Source: UBA6136 sp044350805
GTDB taxonomy: Bacteria > Pseudomonadota > Gammaproteobacteria > Methylococcales > Methylococcaceae
Assembly (NCBI GenBank): GCA_044350805.1
Contig: JBILGU010000006.1
Span: 62,001-126,000 of the forward strand
DNA length: 64,000 nt
Reading direction: 5' to 3'
The notes below the pieces were generated by a model. It was not told the DNA's origin. It ran no database searches and saw nothing but the letters and a program-made list of their open reading frames with translations. Below are positions 34,248 through 44,300 of the stretch, one piece after another. Each line of letters begins with the position of its first letter. The first letter of the stretch is position 1. Both the position numbers and the translations under genes were made by a program.

Positions 34248-36425
34248 ATGGGATACGTTGTGCAGGATCTGGTCGATTCGATGCTTGAAGCTTTGGCCGT
34301 GGGTAATCTCCCGCTTTCAATGGCACGTGCTTATCGGCTAGTTGTTATTGCACCCGAGGAGTTGATTGGCTGGAAGGCGTTGGGTGTTGCACTAAATCTG
34401 GAGGGGAAGCGGTTTCCGGCGATGTCTGCGATGATGCGCTCTACGCAGCTTGCGCCAAAAGACGCTGAAGCTTTTTACAACCTGGGCATCTGCTTTCAGC
34501 AGTTGGCTCAATTTCATGAAGCCGAGTCGGCCATCAGAGAGGCCTTTCAACTCCGCGCGGACTATCCAGAGGCCTATAGCAATCTGGCAGTCACCTTGAA
34601 TAGTCTGAGCCGGTTCATCGAGGCAATTGCGGCGTGTCGAACGGCGATTATGCTCAGTCCTTTCTACCCTGAAGCTTTCAACAACCTAGGCATTACCCTT
34701 CAAGGGATTGGCGCTAAGCAAGGTGCTGTTTGGGCTTACCAGCGCGCGCTTTTGCTTCGCTCGGGATGGGGCCAGGTCCACAACAACCTCAGTATTTGCC
34801 TTTATGAGCTGGACTGCTTAGAGGACGCGAAGAGCCATTGCAGAGAAGCCATTCAGCTCAATCCCCATTTTGCTGAGGCCCATAACAATATGGGGGTGAT
34901 CCTGAAGGACCAAAACGATCTCACAGCCGCAAGGCATTGCTGCGAAAAAGCCCTCATGATCAGCCCCGGCTATGCCGAGGCCAAAAATAACCTCGGCGTC
35001 ATTTATCAGAAGTCTCTTCTTTTTGCTGCGGCTGAAATGGTTTGCAAGCATGCAACCCAGCTTCGCCCAGATTATCCAGAGGCCTGGAGTAATCTGGGTA
35101 ATGCGCTTCACGGCGTTGGGCAAATCGATGAAGCCGAGTCTGCATATCAGGAAGCACTCAGGCTAAGACCGGACTACGCCGAGGCGCATAACAACCTGGG
35201 TGTTCTTCTCTTTCATTCCCATGGGTCGACGCTTGCCACGCAAAGTCATCAACGAGCCATTGTGCTGGAGCCGGCCTATGCCGAGGCGTGGTGTAATTTA
35301 GGAGCGGCAATCAAGGATTTGCGGTCCGGGCGAAGCGCAGAGGCCTACTGTCGCCGGGCAATTGATCTTCAACCTGAGTATCCCGAAGCATTCAACAATC
35401 TCGGCATCATCCTTCATGATCGAGCCCTTTTTGTCGAGTCGATCGAAGCCTATGCGGAGGCTATTCGACTGAATCCGCAGCATGCCATGGCTCACCGCAA
35501 TCAGGCACTTGTGTATTTGTTGCTAGGGCAGTTTCAGGTGGGGTTGATCGGGTATGAGTGGCGTTATAAGGACCCGGAGACAGGGTTGCGACCTCGTGAG
35601 CCACGCCATCGACTATGGTCAGGACAAGTCGATCTGGGCCACAGTACCCTCCTGTTATTCGCTGAGCAGGGCATCGGGGATACGCTTCAGTTTTTTCGAT
35701 ATGCGCTACTCCTTGCCCGTCAGGGCGTTCAAGTGATTATGGAGGTTCAGAAGCCATTAGTGCCATTCCTCTGCGATCTTGATGCAAGAATTAACGTGCT
35801 CGAATTAGGCGCTTCGCTGCCCCCTTATGACTGGCATTGTCCTCTGATGTCGTTGCCCAGCATTCTCGGTGTCGATTTGGACTCCATACCATTTGCAAGT
35901 GGCTATCTAAATGCGAGGGCAGATCACCTGGCCTATTGGCTTGAGTTCCTGGGCGAGAAGCAGCGGCCGCGAATTGGGCTTTGCATGAGCGGGCAGCGCT
36001 CTCACGGGAATGACAGTCAACGGAGTATTCCCTGGAACAGATTTCAAGGTGTGCTGAATGAAAGGTATGAATATTTTCTCCTTCAGATCGAGGTTAGGCC
36101 GTCGGATGCACTGGGGCTAATGGAATGCCCCATGGTCAGAAAACCCGAAATACAGGACTTTCGGGATACGGCCGCCCTTGCGAGTCTGATGGATGTCGTC
36201 GTCACAGTCGACACTAGCGTTGCCCACCTTTCTGGCGCATTGGGTGTACCCACCTGGGTGCTTCTCCCCTACATCCCCGATTGGCGCTGGTTAGTAGAAC
36301 GTCAAGATAGTCCTTGGTACCAAAGCATCAGGCTTTTTCGTCAAAGTGAGGGCCGCTCATGGGAAGGTGTCATCAACAGGGTTGCCGATGCACTGGACCG
36401 GCAATTTGGCCCTTGTTCCGATTGA
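34248..36425 (+). CDS. TPR protein with GT9-like glycosyltransferase domain
   Basis: The 725 residues begin almost directly with the shared module (LEALAVGNLPLSMARAYRLV to LIGWKALGVAL), then about eleven TPR units, many ending in the pattern YAEAHNNLG or YPEAFNNLG. The GT9-like domain from about residue 460 shows LLLFAEQGIGDTLQFFRYAL, CPLMSLPSIL, RIGLCMSGQRSHGN and TVDTSVAHLSGALG, and ends with LLPYIPDWRWLVERQDSPWY. It is the only member of the middle group on the + strand and is convergent with the next, 28 bases away. Confidence 0.82.
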   Translation: MGYVVQDLVDSMLEALAVGNLPLSMARAYRLVVIAPEELIGWKALGVALNLEGKRFPAMSAMMRSTQLAPKDAEAFYNLGICFQQLAQFHEAESAIREAFQLRADYPEAYSNLAVTLNSLSRFIEAIAACRTAIMLSPFYPEAFNNLGITLQGIGAKQGAVWAYQRALLLRSGWGQVHNNLSICLYELDCLEDAKSHCREAIQLNPHFAEAHNNMGVILKDQNDLTAARHCCEKALMISPGYAEAKNNLGVIYQKSLLFAAAEMVCKHATQLRPDYPEAWSNLGNALHGVGQIDEAESAYQEALRLRPDYAEAHNNLGVLLFHSHGSTLATQSHQRAIVLEPAYAEAWCNLGAAIKDLRSGRSAEAYCRRAIDLQPEYPEAFNNLGIILHDRALFVESIEAYAEAIRLNPQHAMAHRNQALVYLLLGQFQVGLIGYEWRYKDPETGLRPREPRHRLWSGQVDLGHSTLLLFAEQGIGDTLQFFRYALLLARQGVQVIMEVQKPLVPFLCDLDARINVLELGASLPPYDWHCPLMSLPSILGVDLDSIPFASGYLNARADHLAYWLEFLGEKQRPRIGLCMSGQRSHGNDSQRSIPWNRFQGVLNERYEYFLLQIEVRPSDALGLMECPMVRKPEIQDFRDTAALASLMDVVVTVDTSVAHLSGALGVPTWVLLPYIPDWRWLVERQDSPWYQSIRLFRQSEGRSWEGVINRVADALDRQFGPCSD

Positions 36426-36453
36426 ACGCCAAGAGGAGCATGATCACCTTGAT

Positions 36454-38523
36454 TTATTGCAGGCCATAATCACGCTCAAGATCTGCCATGACGGCTGCAA
36501 TCACAGGCATCCAAGATCGATCTTCCGCTTGCCGATAGAGCCTCAGGCTCTGATACCAGGGGCTGTCTCGCCGCCCAAGGAGCCAGCGCCAATCAGGGAT
36601 GTAGGGGAGAAGCACCCAGGTGGGTACACCCAATGCGCCAGAAAGGTGAGCAACGCTGGTATCCACACTGATGACGAGATCCATCAGGGAACAGAGCGCA
36701 GCCGTATCCTCAAAATTCTCGATATCGACTGAAATGGGCGCTGGGGATGAAAGGGTTCTCGCTGTCTTTTGATCCTCGGGACGAGTCTCTATTTGCAAGA
36801 GAACGACATCGAACCCCGAAGGAAAGTGACCGGCGAGACTTGCCAGCGGAATGCTTCGGTGGTGATCTTGGCTATGTCTTGGGTTTCCGCTGACCACCAG
36901 ACCAATGCGCGGGCGGCACTTGGCGCCAAGCCGATCCTGCCACTTGAGTGTCGTCAGAGGATCAGGCGTAAGGTATCTCTCGGGGTAGGGGATATTCTGA
37001 TCGGTTATGCCCAATGCCAAGGGAAGAGACATTAGGGGAAAGTGGAAATCGTATGAAGGTGGTGAATCGCCCTGAGCGATGATCTCTTTGCATCCGAGCG
37101 TCGAGAGGACCGTTTTTAGTTGGGGTTGGACTTCCAAAATGACCTTGATCCCTTGCCCGGACAGGACGTGTGCAAACCGGGCAAATTGAAGGGTGTCTCC
37201 CAGCCCTTGTTCTGCATACAAAAGGAGGGTTTTTCCAGAAATCGGATCGTTGCCATTCCATTCGGGTTGCACGGATGTCTTGCGCTGAATCCCCAGCACC
37301 TCATGCTTGAAGCGCCATTCGTAGAGGGGCCATCCCGAAGTGAAAGCGCCATGAAGCAGGTGTGCAAGACCTCGATTCCAGTGCGCCTCGGCAAAGTCTG
37401 GCGTGATCTTTATCGCATTGCTGTAGGCTGCCTCTGCTGCCTCCGGAAGCCCAAGTTCGTAGAGGGTGTTGCCGAGATTCATATGCGCTGCGGAATTCAG
37501 GGGTAGGCGCAGTATGGCGGCCTGATAAATGTCCACGGCCTCCCTGAGTCGCCCTATCTCTTTTAACGTATTGCCGAGATTGATATAGGTTTCTCCTTCG
37601 TCAGGCGAGAGTCTGACGGCTTCTCGATGATGCTCCTCGGCTTTTTCGAGTTCTCGAAGCGTCTTGAGCGCATTTCCCAAATTGCTGTGCGCTTTGGCAT
37701 TTTTCGGATCAACACGAATCGCATCCTTGAAGGCAAGAGCAGCCTCCTGATCGCGTTTCTCTTCTCGAAGGAGGTTGCCCAGGCTCAGATAGAGGTCCGG
37801 ATTGTTGGGAGAGAGACGAATCGCTTCCCTGTACGCTGACTCGGCCTCCTTGGGTCGGTTCAAATCACGTAAGGTATGGCCAAGATTGTAGTGGGCGATG
37901 CCGATGCCGGGGCGAAGGTGGATGGCCGTCAAGAAGGCCGCATGGGCCTCCTCAAGTGCGCCCTGTTCTCGAAGGGCTAAACCAAGATTGAAATGGAGTT
38001 CCGGCACTCCGGTCGCCAGTTGGATTGCTTCCCGATAAGCAGAGATGGCCTCGTCCAGCTTGCCGCAGGCTTTGAGCGCATTTCCAAGGCTCGTTCGCGC
38101 CGGAATGTGATCCGACTTAAGACGCACTGTTTCCCTGAGTGATTTCACCGCCTGATCGGCTTGGTTTGCCCCCAGTAAAGCGATGGCCAGATTGAAATGG
38201 ACATCGGGATTCTCTGGAGCGTACGTTGCGGATCTTTGAAGCCAAGGCAAAGCATCTGAGGGGTTGCTCGTTTGGGCGATGATGCAGCCCTGAATGAGCC
38301 ATCCGAGAAAGTGGTGGGGGTAATTTTGGTTGAAGGCATCCGCAAGTTCCCTTGACTGGGCGAAATTTCCGGATGAAAACGAGCGGAGCAGTCGTTCAAT
38401 GTCTGATGTTTTAGGGGTTGGGCATGAAGAACGCTCAAGCGCTTTGGATGCACGCTTTTTACTTCCCGTCTCGATTTTTGATCGTTCCGGATTGCGGGGT
38501 CTTTTGGAGTCAGGCCCTGTCAT
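36454..38523 (-). CDS. TPR protein with GT9-like glycosyltransferase domain
   Basis: The 689 residues start with a basic, Ser/Lys-rich 35-residue leader, then the shared module (LRSFSSGNFAQSRELADAF to FLGWLIQG) and about nine TPR units. The C-terminal domain has LLLYAEQGLGDTLQFARFAH, FPLMSLPLAL, RIGLVVSGNPRHSQD and ISVDTSVAHLSGALGVPTW. The final 50 residues are nearly the same as in the convergent neighbour (PYIPDWRWL, RDSPWYQSLRL), pointing to duplication. The space upstream (38524-38779) holds its promoter and that of the lytic transglycosylase gene; I see no clear motif there. Confidence 0.82.
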   Translation of the reverse strand: MTGPDSKRPRNPERSKIETGSKKRASKALERSSCPTPKTSDIERLLRSFSSGNFAQSRELADAFNQNYPHHFLGWLIQGCIIAQTSNPSDALPWLQRSATYAPENPDVHFNLAIALLGANQADQAVKSLRETVRLKSDHIPARTSLGNALKACGKLDEAISAYREAIQLATGVPELHFNLGLALREQGALEEAHAAFLTAIHLRPGIGIAHYNLGHTLRDLNRPKEAESAYREAIRLSPNNPDLYLSLGNLLREEKRDQEAALAFKDAIRVDPKNAKAHSNLGNALKTLRELEKAEEHHREAVRLSPDEGETYINLGNTLKEIGRLREAVDIYQAAILRLPLNSAAHMNLGNTLYELGLPEAAEAAYSNAIKITPDFAEAHWNRGLAHLLHGAFTSGWPLYEWRFKHEVLGIQRKTSVQPEWNGNDPISGKTLLLYAEQGLGDTLQFARFAHVLSGQGIKVILEVQPQLKTVLSTLGCKEIIAQGDSPPSYDFHFPLMSLPLALGITDQNIPYPERYLTPDPLTTLKWQDRLGAKCRPRIGLVVSGNPRHSQDHHRSIPLASLAGHFPSGFDVVLLQIETRPEDQKTARTLSSPAPISVDIENFEDTAALCSLMDLVISVDTSVAHLSGALGVPTWVLLPYIPDWRWLLGRRDSPWYQSLRLYRQAEDRSWMPVIAAVMADLERDYGLQ

Positions 38524-38779
38524 ATGTTGTCTTTGAATGCTTAAGAAGGATTGCTCGTGGACGCTGAGGATAGATGCGTAAGGACGCGATAGACTGACGA
38601 AACCTCCCTAAGCCCCGCTATGTTGAGATGCGCACAAGCAGGCTGCCGCAAGATGAGATCCGCGCCGGCTAGAGGTTAATCGCAGTTTAATCTTTCTTTG
38701 GTCAGAGCGTGCAGTGTGACATGGGTTGTTTCTAACGTTACACTGAAAGGCCGATTTAGCCTGTGTTCGGAGTGATCAA

Positions 38780-39409
38780 TTGAAACAGCAGCCATACAAA
38801 AGACGAAATTTTGTTTGCTTGATGGCGGTTGTTGTCAGTTTCGCATGGCCGTGCTCGGCGAAAGCCGATGTCTATAAATTCGTTGGGAAGTCGGGAACCC
38901 CTTACTATACTGCTCGGCCCTCATCGGGCAGGGCTTCAGGGATCCCCCCAAGACCTCGGGATGCAAACTTCACCTGGGCTAGTACGAACCTAGGGTACAA
39001 AGAATACTCAGGACAATACAGCGCAGCTCCGCTTAGCGTCAATCAGTGGGTGGACTTGGCTGCGCAGACTTACAATCTTGACCCTAAGCTGTTGCATGCA
39101 GTGATTGGAGTCGAATCATCCTATGATGCAGCAGCGGTATCTCCTAAAGGCGCTGTGGGACTGATGCAGTTGATGCCGGCAACAGCCGCAAGATTCAATG
39201 TTGCTGATCCCCTGGATGCAAGAGAAAACATTTTGGGGGGAAGCCGTTATCTCCGGACGCTTCTTGCCCTTTTCGATCAGGATCTTGAGTTGGCTCTCGC
39301 GGCCTACAATGCCGGTGAACAGAACGTTATTCGCTATGGAAGGCGAGTGCCGCCTTTTATTGAAACTCAGGCATACGTTGATAAGGTTTTGGGGCGCTAT
39401 CTCCGCTGA
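38780..39409 (+). CDS. Secreted lytic transglycosylase (SLT domain)
   Basis: This 209-residue protein starts with TTG at 38780, behind GGAG. A signal peptide with the core FVCLMAVVVSFAWPCSAKA is followed by a short DUF4124-like segment, ADVYKFVGKSGTPYYT. The lysozyme-like domain has the catalytic Glu in AVIGVESSYDAAAVSPKGAVG, then LMQLMPATAARF, ILGGSRYLRTLLALF and LALAAYNAGEQNV. It cleaves peptidoglycan between MurNAc and GlcNAc in the periplasm. Its position next to the T6SS end may mean it opens the wall for assembly of the apparatus, but it is on the opposite strand. Confidence 0.88.
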   Translation: MKQQPYKRRNFVCLMAVVVSFAWPCSAKADVYKFVGKSGTPYYTARPSSGRASGIPPRPRDANFTWASTNLGYKEYSGQYSAAPLSVNQWVDLAAQTYNLDPKLLHAVIGVESSYDAAAVSPKGAVGLMQLMPATAARFNVADPLDARENILGGSRYLRTLLALFDQDLELALAAYNAGEQNVIRYGRRVPPFIETQAYVDKVLGRYLR

Positions 39410-40197
39410 TTACCCACGCACTTAGATCGCTTGCCCCCCCTACTTGGTCTTGTACATCCCGTATTAGTTTGGTGAGTGGCCGATTTGATCATTGAGCCTT
39501 GGGGATCTTTGCTTTTTCGAGGTTTCTTTTTTTCATGCTTCTTTCGCTTATCGCTGATTTGAGCTTTATGCTGATTGATCAGTTTCTCAATCGAAACGCC
39601 TTGGTCGCCACAATAGAGGATTCCATTGACGAGGCAGAAGCCGCAACGTGGCTTTGATACGCCCCTTTTGGGGCTTGGGTTGTTGGGTTTGGCTTGTTTT
39701 AGATTCGTGGTGTTCGAAGGCTTAGCGCTCTTGGCAGCTTTCAGCTTTGGGGCCTTGGCCTTGGCCATGGCAATGGGCTTTGATTGCTTTGCGGGTGCTT
39801 CGGTTTTATGGGCTGTCGGTTGTAAAGGGGGTTTAGGCGCCTTGCGTGGTTTTGTGGCGACGGGAGCTGCGGGAGTCTTTTCTGCCTTGATGGGCTTGGA
39901 AGTCCCAAAAGGCGGGATCGAAACGGCTGGCCTTGCCTGATAAGGAGCGCTGTAGTTGCCTCTGGATGAACTGGATGATGAAGGTGTCGCTGGCCCCGGA
40001 TTGCGAGAACGCAGCATTTCGAGCCTTTGCGAACGCTCATCAGCACTCATTTCCGTGCTGTTGTCATCAGAGTCACTGGAAGGCGAGGCGGAAACGGGTA
40101 AGGGAAAATTCAGAAAAAGGGCAATACAGAGGGCGGGGGGGATAGAAATCCTCTCTTTCCAACTTCGTCTTGGTTTCGGCACGGTCCAGGTCATCAT
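39397..40197 (-). CDS. Secreted Lys/Pro/Ala-rich protein at the end of the T6SS operon
   Basis: This 266-residue protein has an N-terminal hydrophobic segment (ISIPPALCIALFLNFPLPVSA) that looks like a signal peptide, then a long low-complexity region of Lys, Pro and Ala resembling a histone-like or wall-binding tail. Near residue 185 is a small Cys motif, CGFCLVNGILYCGDQG. It ends with a very basic stretch. No family is recognised. It overlaps the upstream gene by 4 bases (ATGA), and its end overlaps the convergent transglycosylase gene by 13 bases. Basic tails of this kind could contact peptidoglycan or nucleic acid. Confidence 0.55.
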   Translation of the reverse strand: MMTWTVPKPRRSWKERISIPPALCIALFLNFPLPVSASPSSDSDDNSTEMSADERSQRLEMLRSRNPGPATPSSSSSSRGNYSAPYQARPAVSIPPFGTSKPIKAEKTPAAPVATKPRKAPKPPLQPTAHKTEAPAKQSKPIAMAKAKAPKLKAAKSAKPSNTTNLKQAKPNNPSPKRGVSKPRCGFCLVNGILYCGDQGVSIEKLINQHKAQISDKRKKHEKKKPRKSKDPQGSMIKSATHQTNTGCTRPSRGGKRSKCVGNQRR

Positions 40198-40841
40198 GAC
40201 GGCCCCCTCTTTTTCAGTTCGATCGGTATTCGTATTGAAGAGGCCAGCGCAGGGGGGGGCGCATCCTCTTCTTTGGTTAATGCAGGGTTTTCCGCTCCCA
40301 TATTAAGCCAAGATTCACCGGCCAGTCCGGTATCGTTTTCATGTGAATCTAAGACGTCCCGGTGAATACGGTTGAGAGATTGACCCCACTCTTCGAAGGT
40401 TAAAAACTTTGTCGTTTTGGTCGATTTGAGGCCCTCCACTACGTATTCATTGCCGTCAAATCTGATGGCCGGCGGTCTGAAGTCGCTGTCAATTGTTTCG
40501 TCAGTTAATGCAGATTCCTGACGCTTAACCGAAGGTTGTCGCTCGGGGAGGCTCCCCGAATTGCTGGTCGAGGCGGGTGTGCTGGGGGGTGTATCTGATG
40601 AATCCAAAATGGGTGCAGGTTGAGATTCATGGGGTAACGCGAGACTCACAATGGGCTGCACACCTTTCTCCGGGCTTACCTCATTGTCATCAATCAACTC
40701 CTCGTATTCCTCGTATTCCTCTTCATATTCATCGGTTCCGATTCGGGCCAGCCAGAGGTAGCAAAGGCAAAAGCCCAGAACGAGTCCACCAATAACGCCG
40801 ACCATGAACGTGAAGGAGGGTGTTAACTCAGAACCATTCAT
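40194..40841 (-). CDS. Single-pass membrane protein with acidic cytoplasmic stretch
   Basis: This 215-residue protein has one N-terminal membrane segment (FMVGVIGGLVLGFCLCYLWLA, residues about 12-32) and then a run of Glu/Asp/Tyr (DEYEEEYEEYEELIDDNE). The middle is Pro/Ser-rich and disordered. A more ordered segment near residue 125 includes RPPAIRFDGNEYVVEGLKST and FEEWGQSLNRIH. The family is not known. It lies 6 bases after the TssJ-like gene and 4 bases over the next, so it belongs to the T6SS operon and might be an accessory membrane component. Confidence 0.55.
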   Translation of the reverse strand: MNGSELTPSFTFMVGVIGGLVLGFCLCYLWLARIGTDEYEEEYEEYEELIDDNEVSPEKGVQPIVSLALPHESQPAPILDSSDTPPSTPASTSNSGSLPERQPSVKRQESALTDETIDSDFRPPAIRFDGNEYVVEGLKSTKTTKFLTFEEWGQSLNRIHRDVLDSHENDTGLAGESWLNMGAENPALTKEEDAPPPALASSIRIPIELKKRGPS

Positions 40842-40847
40842 TGGGGG

Positions 40848-41291
40848 TCAATAGGTGATGCGACTGAATATGTTGGGCGCGTCACCAACCTGGACCGTGT
40901 TATGGGAGGGCAGGGAGATGCCGTAGGATGAGGAGAGCGGGGTGTTCAGTAACGTCTTCCAGAATGGGCCAGGATCAGTGAACATGAAATATACCGCTAC
41001 GGGACCTTTGGCTGGGCCAGTCATCTCTATCTCCCTCTTTTCACCGGGGCTTATCGGGTGAACGCCCAACAGTGTGGGATCCTCCGTCAGAGGAAACACC
41101 TTGGATGCGACCATCTGATAGGTTTCGTCGATGAACTGTTTTTCATTGACGCTCCTCACGATCATATAGACGAGGTGTCCATCATTGGCCTCGAGTCCCG
41201 GGTCGACATAAAAAGTCAACGGGGGAGGGGGCTCGGGGGTCGATGAGCATCCAGCTAAGAAAAGGAATACGACTATCAATTTTGCGCGCAT
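40848..41291 (-). CDS. tssJ: TssJ-like T6SS outer-membrane lipoprotein
   Basis: This 147-residue lipoprotein has the signal MRAKLIVVFLFLAGC with a lipobox LAGC, then SSTPEPPPPLTFYVDPG. The beta-sandwich-like rest contains NDGHLVYMIVRSVNEKQF, a pattern that matches the YxxL/R strand of TssJ, and ISPGEKREI. TssJ sits in the outer membrane and binds TssM. The position directly after tssM, 32 bases away, supports this. Sequence similarity alone is moderate. Confidence 0.7.
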   Translation of the reverse strand: MRAKLIVVFLFLAGCSSTPEPPPPLTFYVDPGLEANDGHLVYMIVRSVNEKQFIDETYQMVASKVFPLTEDPTLLGVHPISPGEKREIEMTGPAKGPVAVYFMFTDPGPFWKTLLNTPLSSSYGISLPSHNTVQVGDAPNIFSRITY

Positions 41292-41323
41292 AAATTAATC
41301 TTTGCACAGAGCGACTGGGTTGC

Positions 41324-44300
41324 CTAGCGATTCTTTATGGCGTTAAACAACTCAAAAGGATCGCGTTTAAAAATGAAAGTTGTTTTAAGCTTTTCTGTGG
41401 GCTTTTCGATCAGCGAAACCGTCCAACTGAAGGCAAGGCCGCTTTGGGTTGCCTGAGCCAGAAGTTTGAGTAGCGGCCATCGCGCATCTTCAAGATCCTG
41501 GCTTGCGTATTTTTTTGCCTTTTCATCGGGGCTTTCGAATTCAATGCCGACATTGGCGGTGCTTTTAACCCACCAATCCATGGTGATGTCCTGCCAGATG
41601 CCTTTCTGGTTGAACCCCAGCGCCGAAGATGCCCCGGTGCGAAGATAGATGAGAGCAGGCCGAATGGGTTTATCGTTTGCATCAGTCATGGGCATCGTTT
41701 GCGGAACCATCTCCGCACGCAACTTGAAGGTCATTGGTTTGGGCTGAGAGTCTTTATCCCAGAGGGCAATGGTCAGGTTGGAGGCGGCGTTCAGACGGTC
41801 CCCCATGTTTTCCGGAATCCGAAAGGCGCGATCAACATCAGGTCGAACAGTCCATCGACCATCTTGAATTTCAAAAAGAGTTCCAAAGATGCGTCGAACC
41901 TCTATCCAGAATCGCCCGTTGTTCGGGTGAAAAACCGCAGAAATTGCATCCACAGAAAGTTCTTGGGCGGTCCCGCCCCGCGAATGGTCAAAGGGGAAAA
42001 AAGTCATCAAGGGCAGCACTTCTTGGTCCCAAAGTTGTTTCCATTGTCGATCAATGATCTGGTTGACGTCATAACGTCCAAAGTCACGGGCTTTTAGGAT
42101 CGGCGCAACAAAGGGTCCGCGCCAAGATTCAGGAATCGAGAGATCATGCATCCAGCCTTCGACGAGACGTAATGGCGACCCATCTGCACCCGTCAAAATA
42201 TCGAACGAAACGCGTCCCATCGGCGAGAGAACGCTTTTGAGCCCCAGGGATGATTGGGCCTCCTTGTCATGAACTGGCGGGAGTGCGATCTCTGCACCCA
42301 CGAGCGATTCGTAAAGGGATGCAATGATGCCAACGTAGCGATTGAGTTCGGGGTAGCTACCGGCCTGTTCTGCCATAAGCTTTTTGAGGAATGTAAAGTC
42401 CTCCAGACGATCGCGAAGCGGTTGGTAATTCGGGCCGGATGGCAGATCCAGAAGAACGTTTTCCTTCACTCTGACGAGGTTCTGAACAAAAGCGGACCCT
42501 GGCCTTTGCAGTTCCTTAAGGTAGGTAACCAGGCGGTCGGGGTCCTGGATCTGAATGGAAATATTTTTGAAGAAACTCCAGTAGGCATTCGCATAATGCC
42601 CTGAGTAAGCGGAAAGATTATGGATGAAAAAATCCACCAGACGCTGGCGTTCCTGAGCTTCAAGAGGCAAATCATCGATGATGGCCGTCATCGATTCTAT
42701 GGCGGGTTTGACATTGGATTCAAAGGCCTCGCGGGTCAGGCGCGTATCAATTTGTGCATTGTTGATTAAGGAACCCGACTCATCCGTGCTCACACCCAGT
42801 GCAATCTTGGTGACGTGTTCTTGTTGATCAAAGAAAATCCAGCCAGGCATCGACCCGCTTCTTTCATAGTAGGACTTTAGAAGCTCATTCACTTTGGAGC
42901 GAGTGACAGCAATGAGCCACTCATTCGTATCAAAATTGTAGTTACTGCTGGAAAACTGGACGTCGACGATCCCGAGCTTGTTGTTTTCGATGGCTCGTTT
43001 TCCCTCTTCACTGATGCTCTGTATCTGCTTGAGCAGATGGTTGAAGTTTTTGGGTGTGTAGGTTGCCGCAATTTCAGTGGAGGTGATCAGCTTGAGCGCC
43101 TGCAGTGTGCCTGGGGCGTTGACTTGCGACTCGGTGGGGAATCGGGACCACTGGTTTAAGGTCTCCGCGGAAATATGCCCGTGGAGGGTCAACCAAAGGC
43201 GCTCTTCATCCAGAAAAGGATATTCCAGGAGCCTTCCCGCCCGGGTAAGGATCGTTCTGGCCGCGGCCTTGACCTCTTCCAGCTTTTCTTGGGTAATGTA
43301 AGGATCATCTGAGATGTCCGATAAATTGTTGATTAACTCGATGCTGCTCTCAGGAAAAATGCCACTATTGACCGAGTCGACAACGCCATAGGGTTTCGTT
43401 TCAAGCTCGATCAGATCTCTATCATTGGGGTCATCATTGAATTCGATATAGTCCGAAACGATTGCTCGGGGCAGCAATTCTTCGACCGCGGCCGTTGGTT
43501 CCCCTTCTTTACTGAAAAACTGACCCAGTTCGTTGTGGCGATTGGCATGAAGGATGGCGAGTAAGCGAATGCTCCGCGAATAGATGCGATCCTGACTTTG
43601 AGCCAACTCAAGCCTTGGAATCACATAGGTCTTTCTCAACGTTCTGGCAATTTGATTTCTGACGGAGTTAGCTTGCGCTGAATAAAACGCAAAATGGTGG
43701 TTGGTGAATTCGGTTCCATGTTCAGGAAAACTGAAATCGTTCGTATTGTGATAAAGCTTTCTGATCGTCGGGTGAGCGATCGACGTGTAATTCTTTGCGG
43801 TGATTGTGGGCATCTCCTCGATCAGGCGAGAAGCGCGGGTGATGGTGATGCGCTCATCGAGGAATACGTAGCCTTGTTGCAGAACGATGAAGGCCAGAAT
43901 CCCTGCAGCGATCTGGAGATGTTTCTTTGAGAGATAGTCGAGGTAGGAGTCGTTGATCCTTTCGTTAAGGAAGGGGTTGTTTTCAATGAGGCCAAGGCTT
44001 TTATCCCGATGGTCTGAGGAGATAATGCAGACTTTGCGAAGATCGGTCTCGCTGATGTTGTTTCGGCTACAACCCAGTGCAATGAGTGTCTGCAACGATC
44101 CCAGCGTCAGGCTCACGTTGGTCAAAAAGTCGCTGATCTCCACGAAAGATTCCGAAGAGTCTGTGTTAACCAGAGCGGTCGAGGCATATCGGACATATCC
44201 CTCAAGGCCATGGGAAAAATTGGCGACCGGTTTGGCTTCGTTGAGATGGACGTAAAAGTCCATTTGATTCTCGATCGCAAAATTCAAAAAGCTATTGAAT

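Noticed and set aside
20578..38523. Regularly spaced near-repeats resembling a CRISPR or satellite array
   Set aside because: They are about 102 bases apart and correspond to 34-residue TPR units in coding frames.
28081..38523. TPR-GT9 proteins as LPS heptosyltransferases
   Set aside because: The fold resembles GT9, but the long TPR parts suggest protein recognition rather than lipid A core assembly.
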